Shown piece by piece: positions 17,981-27,069 of a stretch of 64,000 nt of DNA. The position numbers and the translations under genes were made by a program. Position 1 is the first letter of the stretch. Every line of letters begins with the position of its first letter. Source of the DNA: an uncultured Ruminococcus sp. (lineage in GTDB: Bacteria > Bacillota > Clostridia > Oscillospirales > Acutalibacteraceae); contig CADANT010000003.1 of assembly GCA_902789345.1 (NCBI GenBank), positions 47,803 through 111,802 on the forward strand. Direction: 5' to 3'. The notes below the pieces were generated by a model. It worked only from the letters and a program-made list of their open reading frames with translations. It was not told the DNA's origin and ran no database searches.

Positions 17981-18023
17981 TAAAAAAGCACAATGGTGCT
18001 GCTACCGGAGCAACACCATTGTG
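17981..18023 (-). terminator. Terminator of the small XRE regulator gene
   Basis: Stem CACAATGGTG (17989-17998) / CACCATTGTG (18014-18023) with inner TGCT/AGCA pairing. On the minus strand it is followed by CTTTTTTATT. Confidence 0.8.
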
Positions 18024-18044
18024 TAGTGACTATAGGCATAATAA

Positions 18045-18287
18045 TTATTCTGTTAATAGTCTTTCGACTGACACCCCCAAAACCTCTGCAATAGCTACAA
18101 GCTCAATATCAGAAACCATTCTGCTTTGAGTTTCTATTTTAGATAAGCCGGTAGGTGACATTTGAACCCCCTTCTCTGCCAGTGCAGCTGCAAGGTCGGT
18201 TTGTCTTAACCCTTTTTGCTTTCTTAAAGCAAGAACATTTGCGCCTATCACATTTTTTGTGCCTTTCATAGCACAATTCTTATTCAT
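18045..18287 (-). CDS. Small XRE-family helix-turn-helix regulator
   Basis: An 80-residue protein made almost only of a Cro/CI-type HTH: IGANVLALRKQKGLRQTDLAAALAEKGVQMSPTGLSKIETQSRMVSDIELVAIAEVLGVSVERLL. It binds DNA, presumably as a dimer. The start MNKNCAMKG is chosen because GGGGTGA lies five bases upstream; the longer frame to 18341 lacks a ribosome site. It is divergent from the NAD-salvage genes, so it may regulate them or itself (inference). Confidence 0.82.
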   Translation of the reverse strand: MNKNCAMKGTKNVIGANVLALRKQKGLRQTDLAAALAEKGVQMSPTGLSKIETQSRMVSDIELVAIAEVLGVSVERLLTE

Positions 18288-18313
18288 ACCATTCACCCCA
18301 ATAATCTTACTAT

Positions 18314-18335
18314 GGGTAATTATAACAATTAACCC
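18314..18335. promoter_or_regulatory. Inverted repeat between the XRE gene and pncA
   Basis: GGGTAATT (18314-18321) and AATTAACCC (18327-18335) form an almost perfect inverted repeat around a minus-strand TATAAT. It is a plausible autoregulatory operator. Confidence 0.4.
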
Positions 18336-18436
18336 TACCACAATTTTACACTAACTTTAATAATTATTCAATAGTTATTTAGAATATTATAAAATTTTGA
18401 CATATAAATTTGTTAATACCAAAAGGAGATAATAAT

Positions 18437-19090
18437 ATGACAAAAGTAGACGAATCAGCAGTAAATTTTATAGACGGAATAAAAAGAACCCTGTGCGGTT
18501 TGCCGGAGCTTTCCCTTAAGGTTTTACAGCCGCAGGAAACCTGTGTAATAGTTGTAGATATGATTAACGGCTTTGTAAATGACGGCCCATTGGCAAGCCC
18601 ATTTATTAAGGAAATTAACCAGGACATTGCTAATTTTGCCTCAATAGCCAGAGGAAAAGGCATTGATGTGTACGCACTGGCAGATACCCATACAGAGCAG
18701 TCTCCGGAATTTACCAGCTATCCTGTACACTGCCTTGCCGGAACAGATGAGTGTTTGCTTACTCCGGAATTAAATGATGCAGGAAACATTACCGTCATAG
18801 GCAAGAACTCAACCAACGGCTTTTTGGAAGATGAATTTAAAGAGAAAATACTTAACAAAGCGTATACCGCCTACATTATAGTAGGCTGCTGTACAGACAT
18901 ATGCGTGCAGCAGCTTGCACTTACTTTAAAGGCAGAATTTAACCGTGAAAATAAAATTGCAAGGGTTATTGTTCCAAGCAGATTAACAGCCACATATGAC
19001 GCCCCGGAGCACAACAGAGAGCTTTGCCAGCTTTTCGCCTTATATAATATGAGTATAAACGGCATAGAAATAGTAAAAAAAGTTATATAA
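18437..19090 (+). CDS. pncA: Nicotinamidase / isochorismatase-family hydrolase
   Basis: Deamidates nicotinamide to nicotinate for NAD salvage. The catalytic triad pattern is visible: Asp in CVIVVDMINGF, Lys in VIGKNSTNGF, and Cys in IIVGCCTDICVQQLALTL. The metal-site region DTHTEQSPEFTSYPVHCLAGT follows the family. ATG 18437 sits behind AAAGGAGAT; an upstream TTG (18410) is rejected. Twelve bases upstream of pncB, so the pair forms a nicotinamide-to-NaMN salvage operon. Confidence 0.88.
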   Translation: MTKVDESAVNFIDGIKRTLCGLPELSLKVLQPQETCVIVVDMINGFVNDGPLASPFIKEINQDIANFASIARGKGIDVYALADTHTEQSPEFTSYPVHCLAGTDECLLTPELNDAGNITVIGKNSTNGFLEDEFKEKILNKAYTAYIIVGCCTDICVQQLALTLKAEFNRENKIARVIVPSRLTATYDAPEHNRELCQLFALYNMSINGIEIVKKVI

Positions 19091-19102
19091 AGAGGTACAA
19101 TT

Positions 19103-20554
19103 ATGAACAGCAAACTAAATACAAGAAATTTAACCATGCTTACTGATTTTTACGAAATTACCATGGCTAACGGATATTTCAGGTACAATCTAAAAGACAC
19201 TGTTGCCACCTTTGATATGTTCTTCAGAAAAGTACCGGACAACGGCGGTTTTGCCATAATGTGCGGACTACAGCAGGTTATAGAGTATCTTACTAACTTA
19301 AAATTTACTGATGAGGACATTAGTTACCTTAGAAGTAAGTACATTTTCAGTGAAGAATTTTTGCAATATTTAAAGAATTTTGAATTCAGCTGCGATGTAT
19401 ATGCAGTGGAGGAGGGTACGCCTATCTTCCCTAACGAACCTATAGTTACGGTAACAGGCCCTGTAATTCAGGCGCAGTTTGTAGAAACGGCTATACTGCT
19501 GTACATTAACCATATGAGCCTTATTGCCACAAAAGCAAACCGCATTGTCAGGGCAAGCGGCGGCAGAGCTGTAATGGAGTTTGGCGCAAGGCGTGCCCAA
19601 GGCGGTGACGCCGCTATATACGGCGCAAGGGCTGCATATATAGGCGGTTGTGTAGGTACTTCAAATGTAATATCTGACTGTATGTTTGACATTCCGGCTA
19701 TGGGTACAATGGCCCACAGCTGGGTTCAGCTTTTTGACAGTGAAGAGGACGCTTTTAGAGCCTATGCCGAAACCTACCCAAGCAACTGTGTGTTGTTGGT
19801 AGACACCTACAATACAATTAAAAGCGGCGTTCCAAACGCCATAAAGGTATTTAATGAGGTTTTGGTACCAAAGGGCTACCGACCAAAGGGCATTAGAATT
19901 GACAGTGGTGACATTGCATATCTTTCCAAAAAAGCAAGAGTAATGCTGGATGAAGCAGGCTTTGAGGACTGTTCCATATGTGCCTCAAACTCACTTGACG
20001 AATATATTATTCGTGATTTACTTGAGGAGGGTGCCAAAATTGACAATTTCGGCATTGGTGAAAAACTGATAACAGCCTCCAGCGAGCCTGTTTTCGGCGG
20101 AGTATATAAGCTGGCAGCTGTAGAAAAGAACGGTGAATTTGTACCTAAAATAAAGATTAGCGACAATGTAAGCAAAATTACAACACCTTGCCAAAAGGAG
20201 CTTTGGCGCTTGTACGACAAGGAAAGCGGCAAGGCTATAGCCGATGTTTTAACCCTTTTAGACGAAAATATAGACGACACAAAGCCATACACTATTTTTG
20301 ACCCTGACAACACCTGGAAGAAAAAAGAGCTTACAAACTTTAATGCAGTTAAGCTGCGCAAGCAGATTTTCAGTAAGGGCAAATGTGTATACACCTCCCC
20401 TAGCGTTAAAGAAATTAAAAGCCACTGTGAACAGCAATTGCAAACACTATGGAGTGAAGTAACAAGGTTTGATAATCCACACAAATATTATGTTGACCTT
20501 TCTAAGCGTCTGTGGGACATTAAGCACGCACTTCTTACAGACAATAAAAAGTAA
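19103..20554 (+). CDS. pncB: Nicotinate phosphoribosyltransferase
   Basis: Converts nicotinate and PRPP to nicotinate mononucleotide. The 483 residues match the long Firmicutes form. It shows LTDFYEITMANGYF at the N-terminus, RASGGRAVMEFGARRAQGGDAA around the PRPP site, GTMAHSWVQLF, and RIDSGDIAYLSKKAR. The Shine-Dalgarno AGAGGTAC precedes the ATG. It is the second gene of the pncA-pncB operon. Confidence 0.94.
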   Translation: MNSKLNTRNLTMLTDFYEITMANGYFRYNLKDTVATFDMFFRKVPDNGGFAIMCGLQQVIEYLTNLKFTDEDISYLRSKYIFSEEFLQYLKNFEFSCDVYAVEEGTPIFPNEPIVTVTGPVIQAQFVETAILLYINHMSLIATKANRIVRASGGRAVMEFGARRAQGGDAAIYGARAAYIGGCVGTSNVISDCMFDIPAMGTMAHSWVQLFDSEEDAFRAYAETYPSNCVLLVDTYNTIKSGVPNAIKVFNEVLVPKGYRPKGIRIDSGDIAYLSKKARVMLDEAGFEDCSICASNSLDEYIIRDLLEEGAKIDNFGIGEKLITASSEPVFGGVYKLAAVEKNGEFVPKIKISDNVSKITTPCQKELWRLYDKESGKAIADVLTLLDENIDDTKPYTIFDPDNTWKKKELTNFNAVKLRKQIFSKGKCVYTSPSVKEIKSHCEQQLQTLWSEVTRFDNPHKYYVDLSKRLWDIKHALLTDNKK

Positions 20555-20581
20555 CATTGCAATCAATTAAAGAGTATAAAA

Positions 20582-20645
20582 ACAAAAAGCAGTACCCCGT
20601 GCCAAAGCCTTTGCTTTAGCCGTAGGTACTGCTTGCTTTTATACA
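20582..20645. terminator. Terminator between pncB and the DUF815 gene
   Basis: Outer stem AGCAGTACC (20588-20596) / GGTACTGCT (20625-20633) with an inner AAAG/CTTT pairing. Located between convergent genes. Confidence 0.7.
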
Positions 20646-20656
20646 ATTTATATTTC

Positions 20657-21964
20657 TTACTTTTGTATGCCTTGTAAGTGGTTAATATACTGCTGTGCAG
20701 TTCTGCCGGAAATACCACCGTGGTACATTTCCCACTGCTTTGCGCCGGCAATAAGCTCGTCTTCGTTCATTGTAATTCCGGTTTTCTTAGCAAGCTCTTT
20801 TACAATGTTCAAGTACTGGTCACGAGTTGGCTTTGAATAATTTATCATACAGCCAAATCTGTTTACAAGCGACATTTTTTCTTCGATAGTGTCCGAACGG
20901 TGCAAACCACCCTCAAATTCCATATCGTTTTTATCTTTCCAAGTTTCTTTAATTAAATGTCTTCTGTTGGAGGTAGCATAAATAAGTATATTGTCCGGCT
21001 TAGTTTCTACACCACCCTCAATAACAGCCTTTAAGAATTTGTACTCTATTTCAAACTCCTCAAAGGAAAGGTCGTCCATATAGATTATAAATTTATAGTT
21101 TCTGTTCTTTATTTGTGCTATTACATTTGACAAATCCTTAAATTGATGCTTATATATTTCAATCATACGCAAACCATAAGGATAGAATTCATTTACTATA
21201 GCCTTAATGCTGGTGGATTTACCTGTACCGCTGTCGCCGAACAGTAAAGCATTGTTAGCTTTTCTGCCCTCAACAAACGCCTTTGTGTTTTCAACAAGCA
21301 TTTTCTTCTGCTTTTCGTAGCCTACAAGGTCGTCAAGCATAACCTTGTCCATATTGTTAATAGCTTTAAACTCAACATGGAAGTTGTCACTGCCGGCTAT
21401 TCTAAAGGCCTTGTTCAAGCCGAACATTCCTACACCATAGTCGTTATAGAACTTGGTTACAACATCGAAAAACTCCTGTGCGTTTGTAGTTTTTTCAAGG
21501 TCGGCACTTAGCTGTCTAACCTTTTCACTTACATTTTTATTGTACATTAATTCCTTTTTAACAATAGCCTTGTAGTTGGAGATTCTTGTAAAGCAGTCAA
21601 TTCCCAGAGATTTTTCAATTTCTGAAAAATCAAAATCAAACAATTCCCTGAACGCTTCAAAATCGTTTAGGGCAAAGTAATTAACGCTGCCGTCGTTAGC
21701 TCCTACCTTTTCACAGGTAATGCTGAAAGGATTTTCGTTTGTAATAAGTATAAAAGAAAGGTAGTTGTGCCACAAATTTTTATCAAAGCCATAGTCTGTA
21801 GCCAATACAAGCAATCTTTTAATTTGGGTAAATATTTTTGCCGTAAGCTGACTGGAAGAGTAGCTGCCGTTTCTGTAGCCGGAAAAAATATCCCCCATTT
21901 CCATTAATATTGAGTCCTTTGGCATATCACCGTAAATAAGCAATTTTGAAATTATTCTGTCCAC
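20657..21964 (-). CDS. DUF815-type AAA ATPase
   Basis: 435-residue ATPase with Walker A ALLFGDSGTGKSTSIKAI (~240-257), Walker B FIIYMDDLSFEE (~290-300), and a sensor segment YATSNRRHLIKET. The N-terminal ~200 residues are a family-specific helical region. The family is annotated DUF815 and its physiological role is not settled. The GTG start follows AGGGGTG. It has its own sigma-A promoter and stands alone. Confidence 0.85.
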   Translation of the reverse strand: MDRIISKLLIYGDMPKDSILMEMGDIFSGYRNGSYSSSQLTAKIFTQIKRLLVLATDYGFDKNLWHNYLSFILITNENPFSITCEKVGANDGSVNYFALNDFEAFRELFDFDFSEIEKSLGIDCFTRISNYKAIVKKELMYNKNVSEKVRQLSADLEKTTNAQEFFDVVTKFYNDYGVGMFGLNKAFRIAGSDNFHVEFKAINNMDKVMLDDLVGYEKQKKMLVENTKAFVEGRKANNALLFGDSGTGKSTSIKAIVNEFYPYGLRMIEIYKHQFKDLSNVIAQIKNRNYKFIIYMDDLSFEEFEIEYKFLKAVIEGGVETKPDNILIYATSNRRHLIKETWKDKNDMEFEGGLHRSDTIEEKMSLVNRFGCMINYSKPTRDQYLNIVKELAKKTGITMNEDELIAGAKQWEMYHGGISGRTAQQYINHLQGIQK

Positions 21965-21999
21965 TATATAACACCCCTAAATGTCAGTTGATAACAAAA

Positions 22000-22028
22000 A
22001 TTTTACCACCTATGTTTTGTACTGTCAA
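22000..22028 (-). promoter_or_regulatory. Sigma-A promoter of the DUF815 gene
   Basis: Minus strand: TTGACA (plus 22023-22028), a 17-base spacer, TAAAAT (plus 22000-22005). Confidence 0.75.
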
Positions 22029-22223
22029 CTTGAAACAACAGCTAAACAATTAAAATTTATTAAACAGTAAAATCCGATTTTAGGTTTAATAGAATTTTGC
22101 GATAGCACAGGACTGATTACACATACGAAAAACAGTACGTTTTAAACAATAAACAATTTTACATAGACTTCTTGTTTTAAAATTTTAATTTTTTTTGCGA
22201 AATTAGAAATTTTTTTTAACTTT

Positions 22224-23132
22224 ATGTTGATTATTCAAAAAATGTATGTTACAATATGTTTACTTCTTCCTGTAGAAATTGAAGAGTGTGAAATTGTAGA
22301 AAATGATTTTATTATGCCTCATCATCACACTGAAATTGAAATTCATTATATAAATAACGGTACCTGCGACTACTACATTGACGGCAAAAAACACAGTGCA
22401 AAAGAAGGTGACATTGTTTACCTAAAGCCTGACACTGTACACTCTGTGTACAAGTCCTGCGACAGACTTGAGTACACAACTGTTGCAATTTTGCCAAGCT
22501 TTTTATATGCAGAAAACTCCGGTTGCTGCACAGAAAAGTATTTTAAACCACTAAAGCAGGGCGAATATGAGGTTACTTGCGTTATTTCACCTGAAAACAG
22601 CTCTTACAGTCAGCTAAAGGATTACTTAATGAAAATTAAGGAGCTTATTGAAAATAAAGAAAATCTTTTTGAGCTTGAGCTTAAAATTACAGTTTTGAGC
22701 TACTTCCTATGTCTGTACAAGAACGGTTATATTAATAAGCGCAGCAGTCACGAAAAGTCAAAGTACAAGAGCGAAAATGCAATTTGCAGCGCTATAGACT
22801 TTATTGACCAAAACTACAACAGATCCTTAACTGTTGATGAGATTGCTGACCATGTAGGCATAAGCAGCAGCCACTTTATGAAGCTGTTTAGAGAATATAC
22901 ACACACTACCTGCATCAGCTACATTAACAAATGTCGTTTAACAAAGGCTGTTGAGCTGCTTGAAACAACACGCTTCAATATTCTTGACATTGCTACAGCT
23001 GTTGGTTACAACAACATTTCATTGTTTAACAGAGATTTTAAGAAAATTTATGGTACAACACCTAAGGAAATCAGAAAGAACGCAAAAATTCAAGAGAAGA
23101 ACGGTAAAAAGCTACAAATTACATTACTATAA
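22224..23132 (+). CDS. AraC-family regulator with N-terminal cupin
   Basis: The N-terminal cupin sensor domain (~25-130) contains MPHHHTEIEIHYINNGTCDYYIDG and LKPDTVHSVYK. The C-terminal double helix-turn-helix (~195-295) has SLTVDEIADHVGISSSHFMKLFREYTHTT and NILDIATAVGYNNISLFNRDFKKIYGTTPKEIRK. It is a ligand-sensing transcription factor of unknown effector. The start is uncertain: no Shine-Dalgarno precedes ATG 22224, and a good promoter lies just inside this frame. An internal ATG (22314) or a weakly initiated start is possible. Confidence 0.83.
   Translation: MLIIQKMYVTICLLLPVEIEECEIVENDFIMPHHHTEIEIHYINNGTCDYYIDGKKHSAKEGDIVYLKPDTVHSVYKSCDRLEYTTVAILPSFLYAENSGCCTEKYFKPLKQGEYEVTCVISPENSSYSQLKDYLMKIKELIENKENLFELELKITVLSYFLCLYKNGYINKRSSHEKSKYKSENAICSAIDFIDQNYNRSLTVDEIADHVGISSSHFMKLFREYTHTTCISYINKCRLTKAVELLETTRFNILDIATAVGYNNISLFNRDFKKIYGTTPKEIRKNAKIQEKNGKKLQITLL
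22227..22255 (+). promoter_or_regulatory. Promoter overlapping the predicted 5' end of the AraC gene
   Basis: TTGATT (22227-22232), a 17-base spacer, TACAAT (22250-22255). If used, transcription would begin near 22262, inside the longest reading frame. Confidence 0.45.
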
Positions 23133-23170
23133 TATTTTTATTGCTTTTTACAAATTATTTTGCACTATTT

Positions 23171-23201
23171 CAGGCAGTCACTGTGTGGCTGCCTGTTTTT
23201 A
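23171..23201 (+). terminator. Intrinsic terminator after the AraC gene
   Basis: Stem CAGGCAGTCAC (23171-23181) / GTGGCTGCCTG (23185-23195) with one G-T wobble, a 3-base loop and TTTTTA. Confidence 0.85.
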
Positions 23202-23283
23202 TGGTTATAATGCAATATTGATGTTGCAAATAATAACAATATATGATATTATTTAGGTAACTGATTTTTTAGGAGGATTATAA

Positions 23284-24021
23284 ATGTCAGGACATAATAA
23301 ATGGAGTACTATTAAGCAGAAAAAAGGTAAAAATGACGCTGCCAGAGCAAAGATATTTACTAAAATAGGCAGAGAATTGGCAGTAGCTGTCAGAGACGGT
23401 GGCAGTGCTGACCCTACAGTGAACTCCAAGCTAAGAGATTGCATTGCAAAGGCTAAGGCAAACAATGTACCAAACGATAACATTGAAAGAATTATAAAGA
23501 AAGCTTCAGGCGATGGCGACGGAAATAATTACGAAGCTATTACATACGAGGGTTACGGTCCAAGCGGTATAGCTGTTATAGTTGAAACACTTACAGACAA
23601 CCGCAACAGAACTGCCGGTGATGTAAGACATTACTTTGATAAATTCGGCGGCAATATGGGACAACCGGGCTGCGTATCCTTTATGTTCTCACAAAAGGGC
23701 GTACTTATTGTAGACAGAGAAGAGTGCGAGGCTGACGAAGACAAGGTTATGGAAGACGCATTGGAATGTGGTGCAGCTGATGTTGAGGTTGAGGACGATA
23801 TTTTCACAATTTACACAGAGCCTGCTGACTTTAGCGCTGTAAACGAAGCACTTACTAATATGGGCTACACCTTTGCAAGTGCAGAAGTTGAAATGGTACC
23901 GTCAACATATACAAAGCTTACCGATGAGGAATCTGTAACAAAAATGCAGAAGCTTCTTGATAATCTTGAAGATAATGACGATGTGCAGAATGTATGGCAC
24001 AACTGGGAAATGGACGAATAA
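23284..24021 (+). CDS. YebC/PmpR-family protein (TACO1-type)
   Basis: 245 residues, standard family length. It begins [31 protein letters not shown], the signature of YebC. Other family blocks are [30 protein letters not shown], and [15 protein letters not shown]. Members were described as transcriptional regulators; more recent work on relatives links them to ribosome function at proline-rich stretches, so the exact role here is open. The Shine-Dalgarno AGGAGG is perfect. Confidence 0.94.
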   Translation: MSGHNKWSTIKQKKGKNDAARAKIFTKIGRELAVAVRDGGSADPTVNSKLRDCIAKAKANNVPNDNIERIIKKASGDGDGNNYEAITYEGYGPSGIAVIVETLTDNRNRTAGDVRHYFDKFGGNMGQPGCVSFMFSQKGVLIVDREECEADEDKVMEDALECGAADVEVEDDIFTIYTEPADFSAVNEALTNMGYTFASAEVEMVPSTYTKLTDEESVTKMQKLLDNLEDNDDVQNVWHNWEMDE

Positions 24022-24034
24022 ATTTTGACTTTCC

Positions 24035-24060
24035 ATAGGGCGGTTATCCGCCCTATTTCT
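24035..24060 (+). terminator. Hairpin terminator after yebC
   Basis: Perfect stem ATAGGGCGG (24035-24043) / CCGCCCTAT (24048-24056) with a TTAT loop, then TTCT. The U tract is weak. Confidence 0.6.
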
Positions 24061-24099
24061 GTATAAACAATTATTTTAAATTAATGTGTGGTGAAGAAA

Positions 24100-24942
24100 A
24101 TGGGCTATGATTTTAAATTTATATGTGACTGTCACTGCCATAGCAAATGGAGCTTTGACGGCTGTGAAGAAACAGACGATATGTGCAGGCAAGCTGCCCG
24201 GCTTGGAATTGATGTAATAACAATAACTGACCACTGTGAAGTAAACGGCTGGAGCAACCCACAGGACAGTGAATTTGGCAACTTTCAGGCGCTTATACCA
24301 CAGTCTGTAATTCATATGAAAGAAAGCCAAAAAAAGTTTGCAAACCAAGTGAAGCTGCTTAGAGGAATTGAACTTGGACAGGCTATGCAGGATTTGGACG
24401 CAGCCGACAAGGCATTGGCGCTTGATGATTTTGACTTTGTGCTGGCGTCTGTACACAATATACGGGATACTCAAGACTTCTACTGGCTGAATTACACCCG
24501 GGAATTTGCAGAGGATATTCTTTACAGCTACTTTAAAGAGGTTTTAGAGGTTGCAAAGTGGAATAAATTTGACAGTTTGGCACACCTTACCTATCCCCTG
24601 CGTTACATAACAGGCAGAGAGAATATAAAAATAAACATAAGCAACTACTACAGCTTAATTGATGAAATTTTTAAAACTCTTATAAAAAACAACAAAGCAT
24701 TGGAAATTAACACCTCGGGACTGCGGCAGGAAATCGGAACAACTCTGCCTGACAAGGACCTTTTGCAAAGGTATTACAGCTTAGGCGGCAGACTTATGAC
24801 AATAGGCTCCGATGCCCACAAGGTACAGGATTTGGGCAAGGGCATAAACCGGGGACTCCACATATTAAAGGACATTGGATTTAAGGAATATGCATATTTT
24901 GAAAAGCACAGTCCCGTTATGGTGCAAATAATTGAAAAATAA
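24100..24942 (+). CDS. PHP-domain phosphoesterase, histidinol-phosphatase (HisK/HisJ) type
   Basis: Metal-dependent PHP hydrolase. Motifs in order: CDCHCHSKWSFDG, ITITDHCEVNGW, LLRGIELGQ, DFVLASVHNIRDTQDF, DSLAHLTYPLRY, and GSDAHKVQDLGKG, matching HisJ-type histidinol phosphate phosphatases. No other histidine genes are nearby, so another phosphoester substrate cannot be excluded. ATG 24100 (GGTGA five bases upstream) is preferred to GTG 24088. Confidence 0.8.
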   Translation: MGYDFKFICDCHCHSKWSFDGCEETDDMCRQAARLGIDVITITDHCEVNGWSNPQDSEFGNFQALIPQSVIHMKESQKKFANQVKLLRGIELGQAMQDLDAADKALALDDFDFVLASVHNIRDTQDFYWLNYTREFAEDILYSYFKEVLEVAKWNKFDSLAHLTYPLRYITGRENIKINISNYYSLIDEIFKTLIKNNKALEINTSGLRQEIGTTLPDKDLLQRYYSLGGRLMTIGSDAHKVQDLGKGINRGLHILKDIGFKEYAYFEKHSPVMVQIIEK

Positions 24943-25011
24943 ATTTGAATACCAAAACCATATAGGTTAGTTTTAGCCAAAAAGCATCGACATATTTCAG
25001 CAATATGACAT

Positions 25012-25050
25012 AAAAACCTTGTAAAAGGTACTTGTATTAACAAGGTTTTT
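25012..25050 (+). terminator. Terminator after the PHP gene
   Basis: Perfect stem AAAAACCTTGT (25012-25022) / ACAAGGTTTTT (25040-25050) ending in a T run. Confidence 0.8.
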
Positions 25051-25145
25051 CATATATAATATATGATGATATAAAGATAATTGCGTAATTTAGCAAGGTG
25101 ACTTGCCCATATAAAATTAGGCATTTTAGAAAGGAAGTTTGTGCT

Positions 25146-25994
25146 ATGAACAGTGCAGAAAAACTGCAGCTTCAAATTTTAGCCTGTAAGTCCCGTATGG
25201 GTGCTATTATAGGCACATTTAATGCAAAATCAGGTCATCCGGGCGGCTCGCTTTCAGCAGCTGATATTTATACCTATTTGTATTACAAAGAGATGAATGT
25301 TGACCCTACCAACCCAAAGTGGGCAGACCGTGACAGATTTGTACTTTCTAAAGGTCACTGTTGCCCTAGCCTATATGCAACATTGGCACTTAAGGGATAT
25401 TTTGACTGGGACGAGCTTACAAAGCTTCGTCATGTAGGTGCAATGCTGCAGGGACACCCGGATATGAAGGGTACACCTGGTATTGATATGAGCTCAGGCT
25501 CATTGGGACAAGGCGTATCTGCCGCTTGCGGTATGGCTTTGGCAGGTAAAATGGATAATAAATCTTACCGTGTATATACTCTGCTTGGCGACGGCGAATG
25601 TGAAGAAGGTCAGGTTTGGGAGGCAGCAATGTTTGCAGCACATAAAAACCTAGACAACATTTGCTTTATAGTTGACTGCAACGGCTTGCAGATAGACGGT
25701 ACAGTTGAAGAAATTGGCGGTATAGAGCCACTGGACGAAAAATTTAAGGCTTTCGGCTTTAATGTAATTAAAGTAAACGGTCACGACTTTGACCAGCTGG
25801 AAAGTGCTTTTGAAAATGCAAAGTCCACAGAGGGAAAGCCTTCTGTTATAATTGCAAGCACTGTTAAGGGCAAGGATGTTTCATTTATGGAAAACCAGGT
25901 TGGCTGGCACGGAACAGCACCAAACCAAGAGCAGTACGAAATTGCTATGGGCGAGCTTGAAGCAAAACTAAAAGAGTTGGAGGCACTTGTATAA
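25146..25994 (+). CDS. Transketolase, N-terminal subunit
   Basis: The TPP-binding half of a split transketolase, as is common in Clostridia. Motifs: GHPGGSLSAADIYTYLY, DRFVLSKGHCCPSLYA, MSSGSLGQGVSAACGMALAGK, the TPP motif GDGECEEGQVWEAAMFAAHKNLDNI, and DCNGLQIDG. It functions with the adjacent C-terminal subunit in the non-oxidative pentose phosphate pathway. ATG 25146 follows AAAGGAAG; the longer frame to 25098 has no start support. Its stop overlaps the next start (TAATG). Confidence 0.93.
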   Translation: MNSAEKLQLQILACKSRMGAIIGTFNAKSGHPGGSLSAADIYTYLYYKEMNVDPTNPKWADRDRFVLSKGHCCPSLYATLALKGYFDWDELTKLRHVGAMLQGHPDMKGTPGIDMSSGSLGQGVSAACGMALAGKMDNKSYRVYTLLGDGECEEGQVWEAAMFAAHKNLDNICFIVDCNGLQIDGTVEEIGGIEPLDEKFKAFGFNVIKVNGHDFDQLESAFENAKSTEGKPSVIIASTVKGKDVSFMENQVGWHGTAPNQEQYEIAMGELEAKLKELEALV

Positions 25995-26944
25995 TGGCAC
26001 AGGTTATTAATAAAGCAACAAGAGAAAGCTTTGGTCTTGCACTATGCGAGCTGGCTAAAACACACGATGACATTGTGGTACTTGACGCAGACTTGGCTGC
26101 TGCAACAAAAACAGGTATTTTCAAAAAAGAATTTCCTGAGCGTTTTATTAACTGCGGTATTGCTGAGGGCAATATGATTGGTGTAGCCGCAGGCTTGGCT
26201 GCTGCAGGCAAAAAGCCGTTTGCCGCATCTTTTGCTATGTTTGCTACAGGCAGAGCCTTTGAACAAATCAGAAACTCTGTAGCTTATCCTAAGCTAAATG
26301 TTAAGATTGCAGGTTCACACGCCGGTATTTCTACAGGTGAAGACGGTGCTACACACCAGTGTATTGAAGACATAGCTATTATGAGAGCTATTCCGGGTAT
26401 GGTAGTACTTAACCCTGCCGACCACTATGAAATGGTTGAGGCTGTAAAGGCTGCTTATGAATATAACGGCCCTGTTTACATTCGTTTAGGCAGACTTGCC
26501 ATAGACAGCTTTAACGACCCTGACAACTACAAGTTTGAGCTTGGCAAGGGCATTACACTGCACGAGGGTAACGATATTACAGTTATTGCTACAGGCTTGG
26601 TAGTTAATGAATCTCTAAAGGCTGTTAAGGCACTTGAGGCAAAAGGCATTAATGCAAGACTTATTAACATTCACACAATTAAGCCTATTGACCGTGAGAT
26701 TATAATTAAGGCCGCTAAGGAAACAGGCAGAATTGTTACTGTTGAAGAGCATAATGTTATCGGCGGTTTAGGCGACGCAGTATGCGATGTTGTTTCTTCT
26801 GAGTGCCCTGTAAAGGTAACAAAAATCGGTGTAAACGATGAATTTGGTTATTCAGGCCCTGCAAAACAGCTTCTTGAAATATTTGGACTATGCCAAAGCA
26901 ACATTGAAAAGGTTGTTGAGGATATAGTTAAAAACGAAAAGTAA
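25994..26944 (+). CDS. Transketolase, C-terminal subunit
   Basis: Pyrimidine-binding and C-terminal domains of the split transketolase. It shows VVLDADLAAATKTG, NCGIAEGNMIGVAAGLAAAGKKPF, the AGSHAGISTGEDGATHQCIEDIA segment, and the C-terminal VTVEEHNVIGGLGDAVCD. The 316 residues are full length. Translation is coupled to the N-terminal subunit through the TAATG overlap, as expected for a 1:1 complex. Confidence 0.94.
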   Translation: MAQVINKATRESFGLALCELAKTHDDIVVLDADLAAATKTGIFKKEFPERFINCGIAEGNMIGVAAGLAAAGKKPFAASFAMFATGRAFEQIRNSVAYPKLNVKIAGSHAGISTGEDGATHQCIEDIAIMRAIPGMVVLNPADHYEMVEAVKAAYEYNGPVYIRLGRLAIDSFNDPDNYKFELGKGITLHEGNDITVIATGLVVNESLKAVKALEAKGINARLINIHTIKPIDREIIIKAAKETGRIVTVEEHNVIGGLGDAVCDVVSSECPVKVTKIGVNDEFGYSGPAKQLLEIFGLCQSNIEKVVEDIVKNEK

Positions 26945-26979
26945 TTTTACTGCAAATTATTTTGCGGTTTTTATGTAGA

Positions 26980-27018
26980 AAGTCCGTCAGTCAAAGTAGA
27001 CTGACGGACTTTTTTGTT
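26980..27018 (+). terminator. Intrinsic terminator of the transketolase operon
   Basis: Perfect 11-bp stem AAGTCCGTCAG (26980-26990) / CTGACGGACTT (27001-27011), then TTTTTTGTTT. Confidence 0.9.
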
Positions 27019-27069
27019 TCATTATTACTGCAACATTATTACTGCAACATTGATGAATTAAAATCGGAT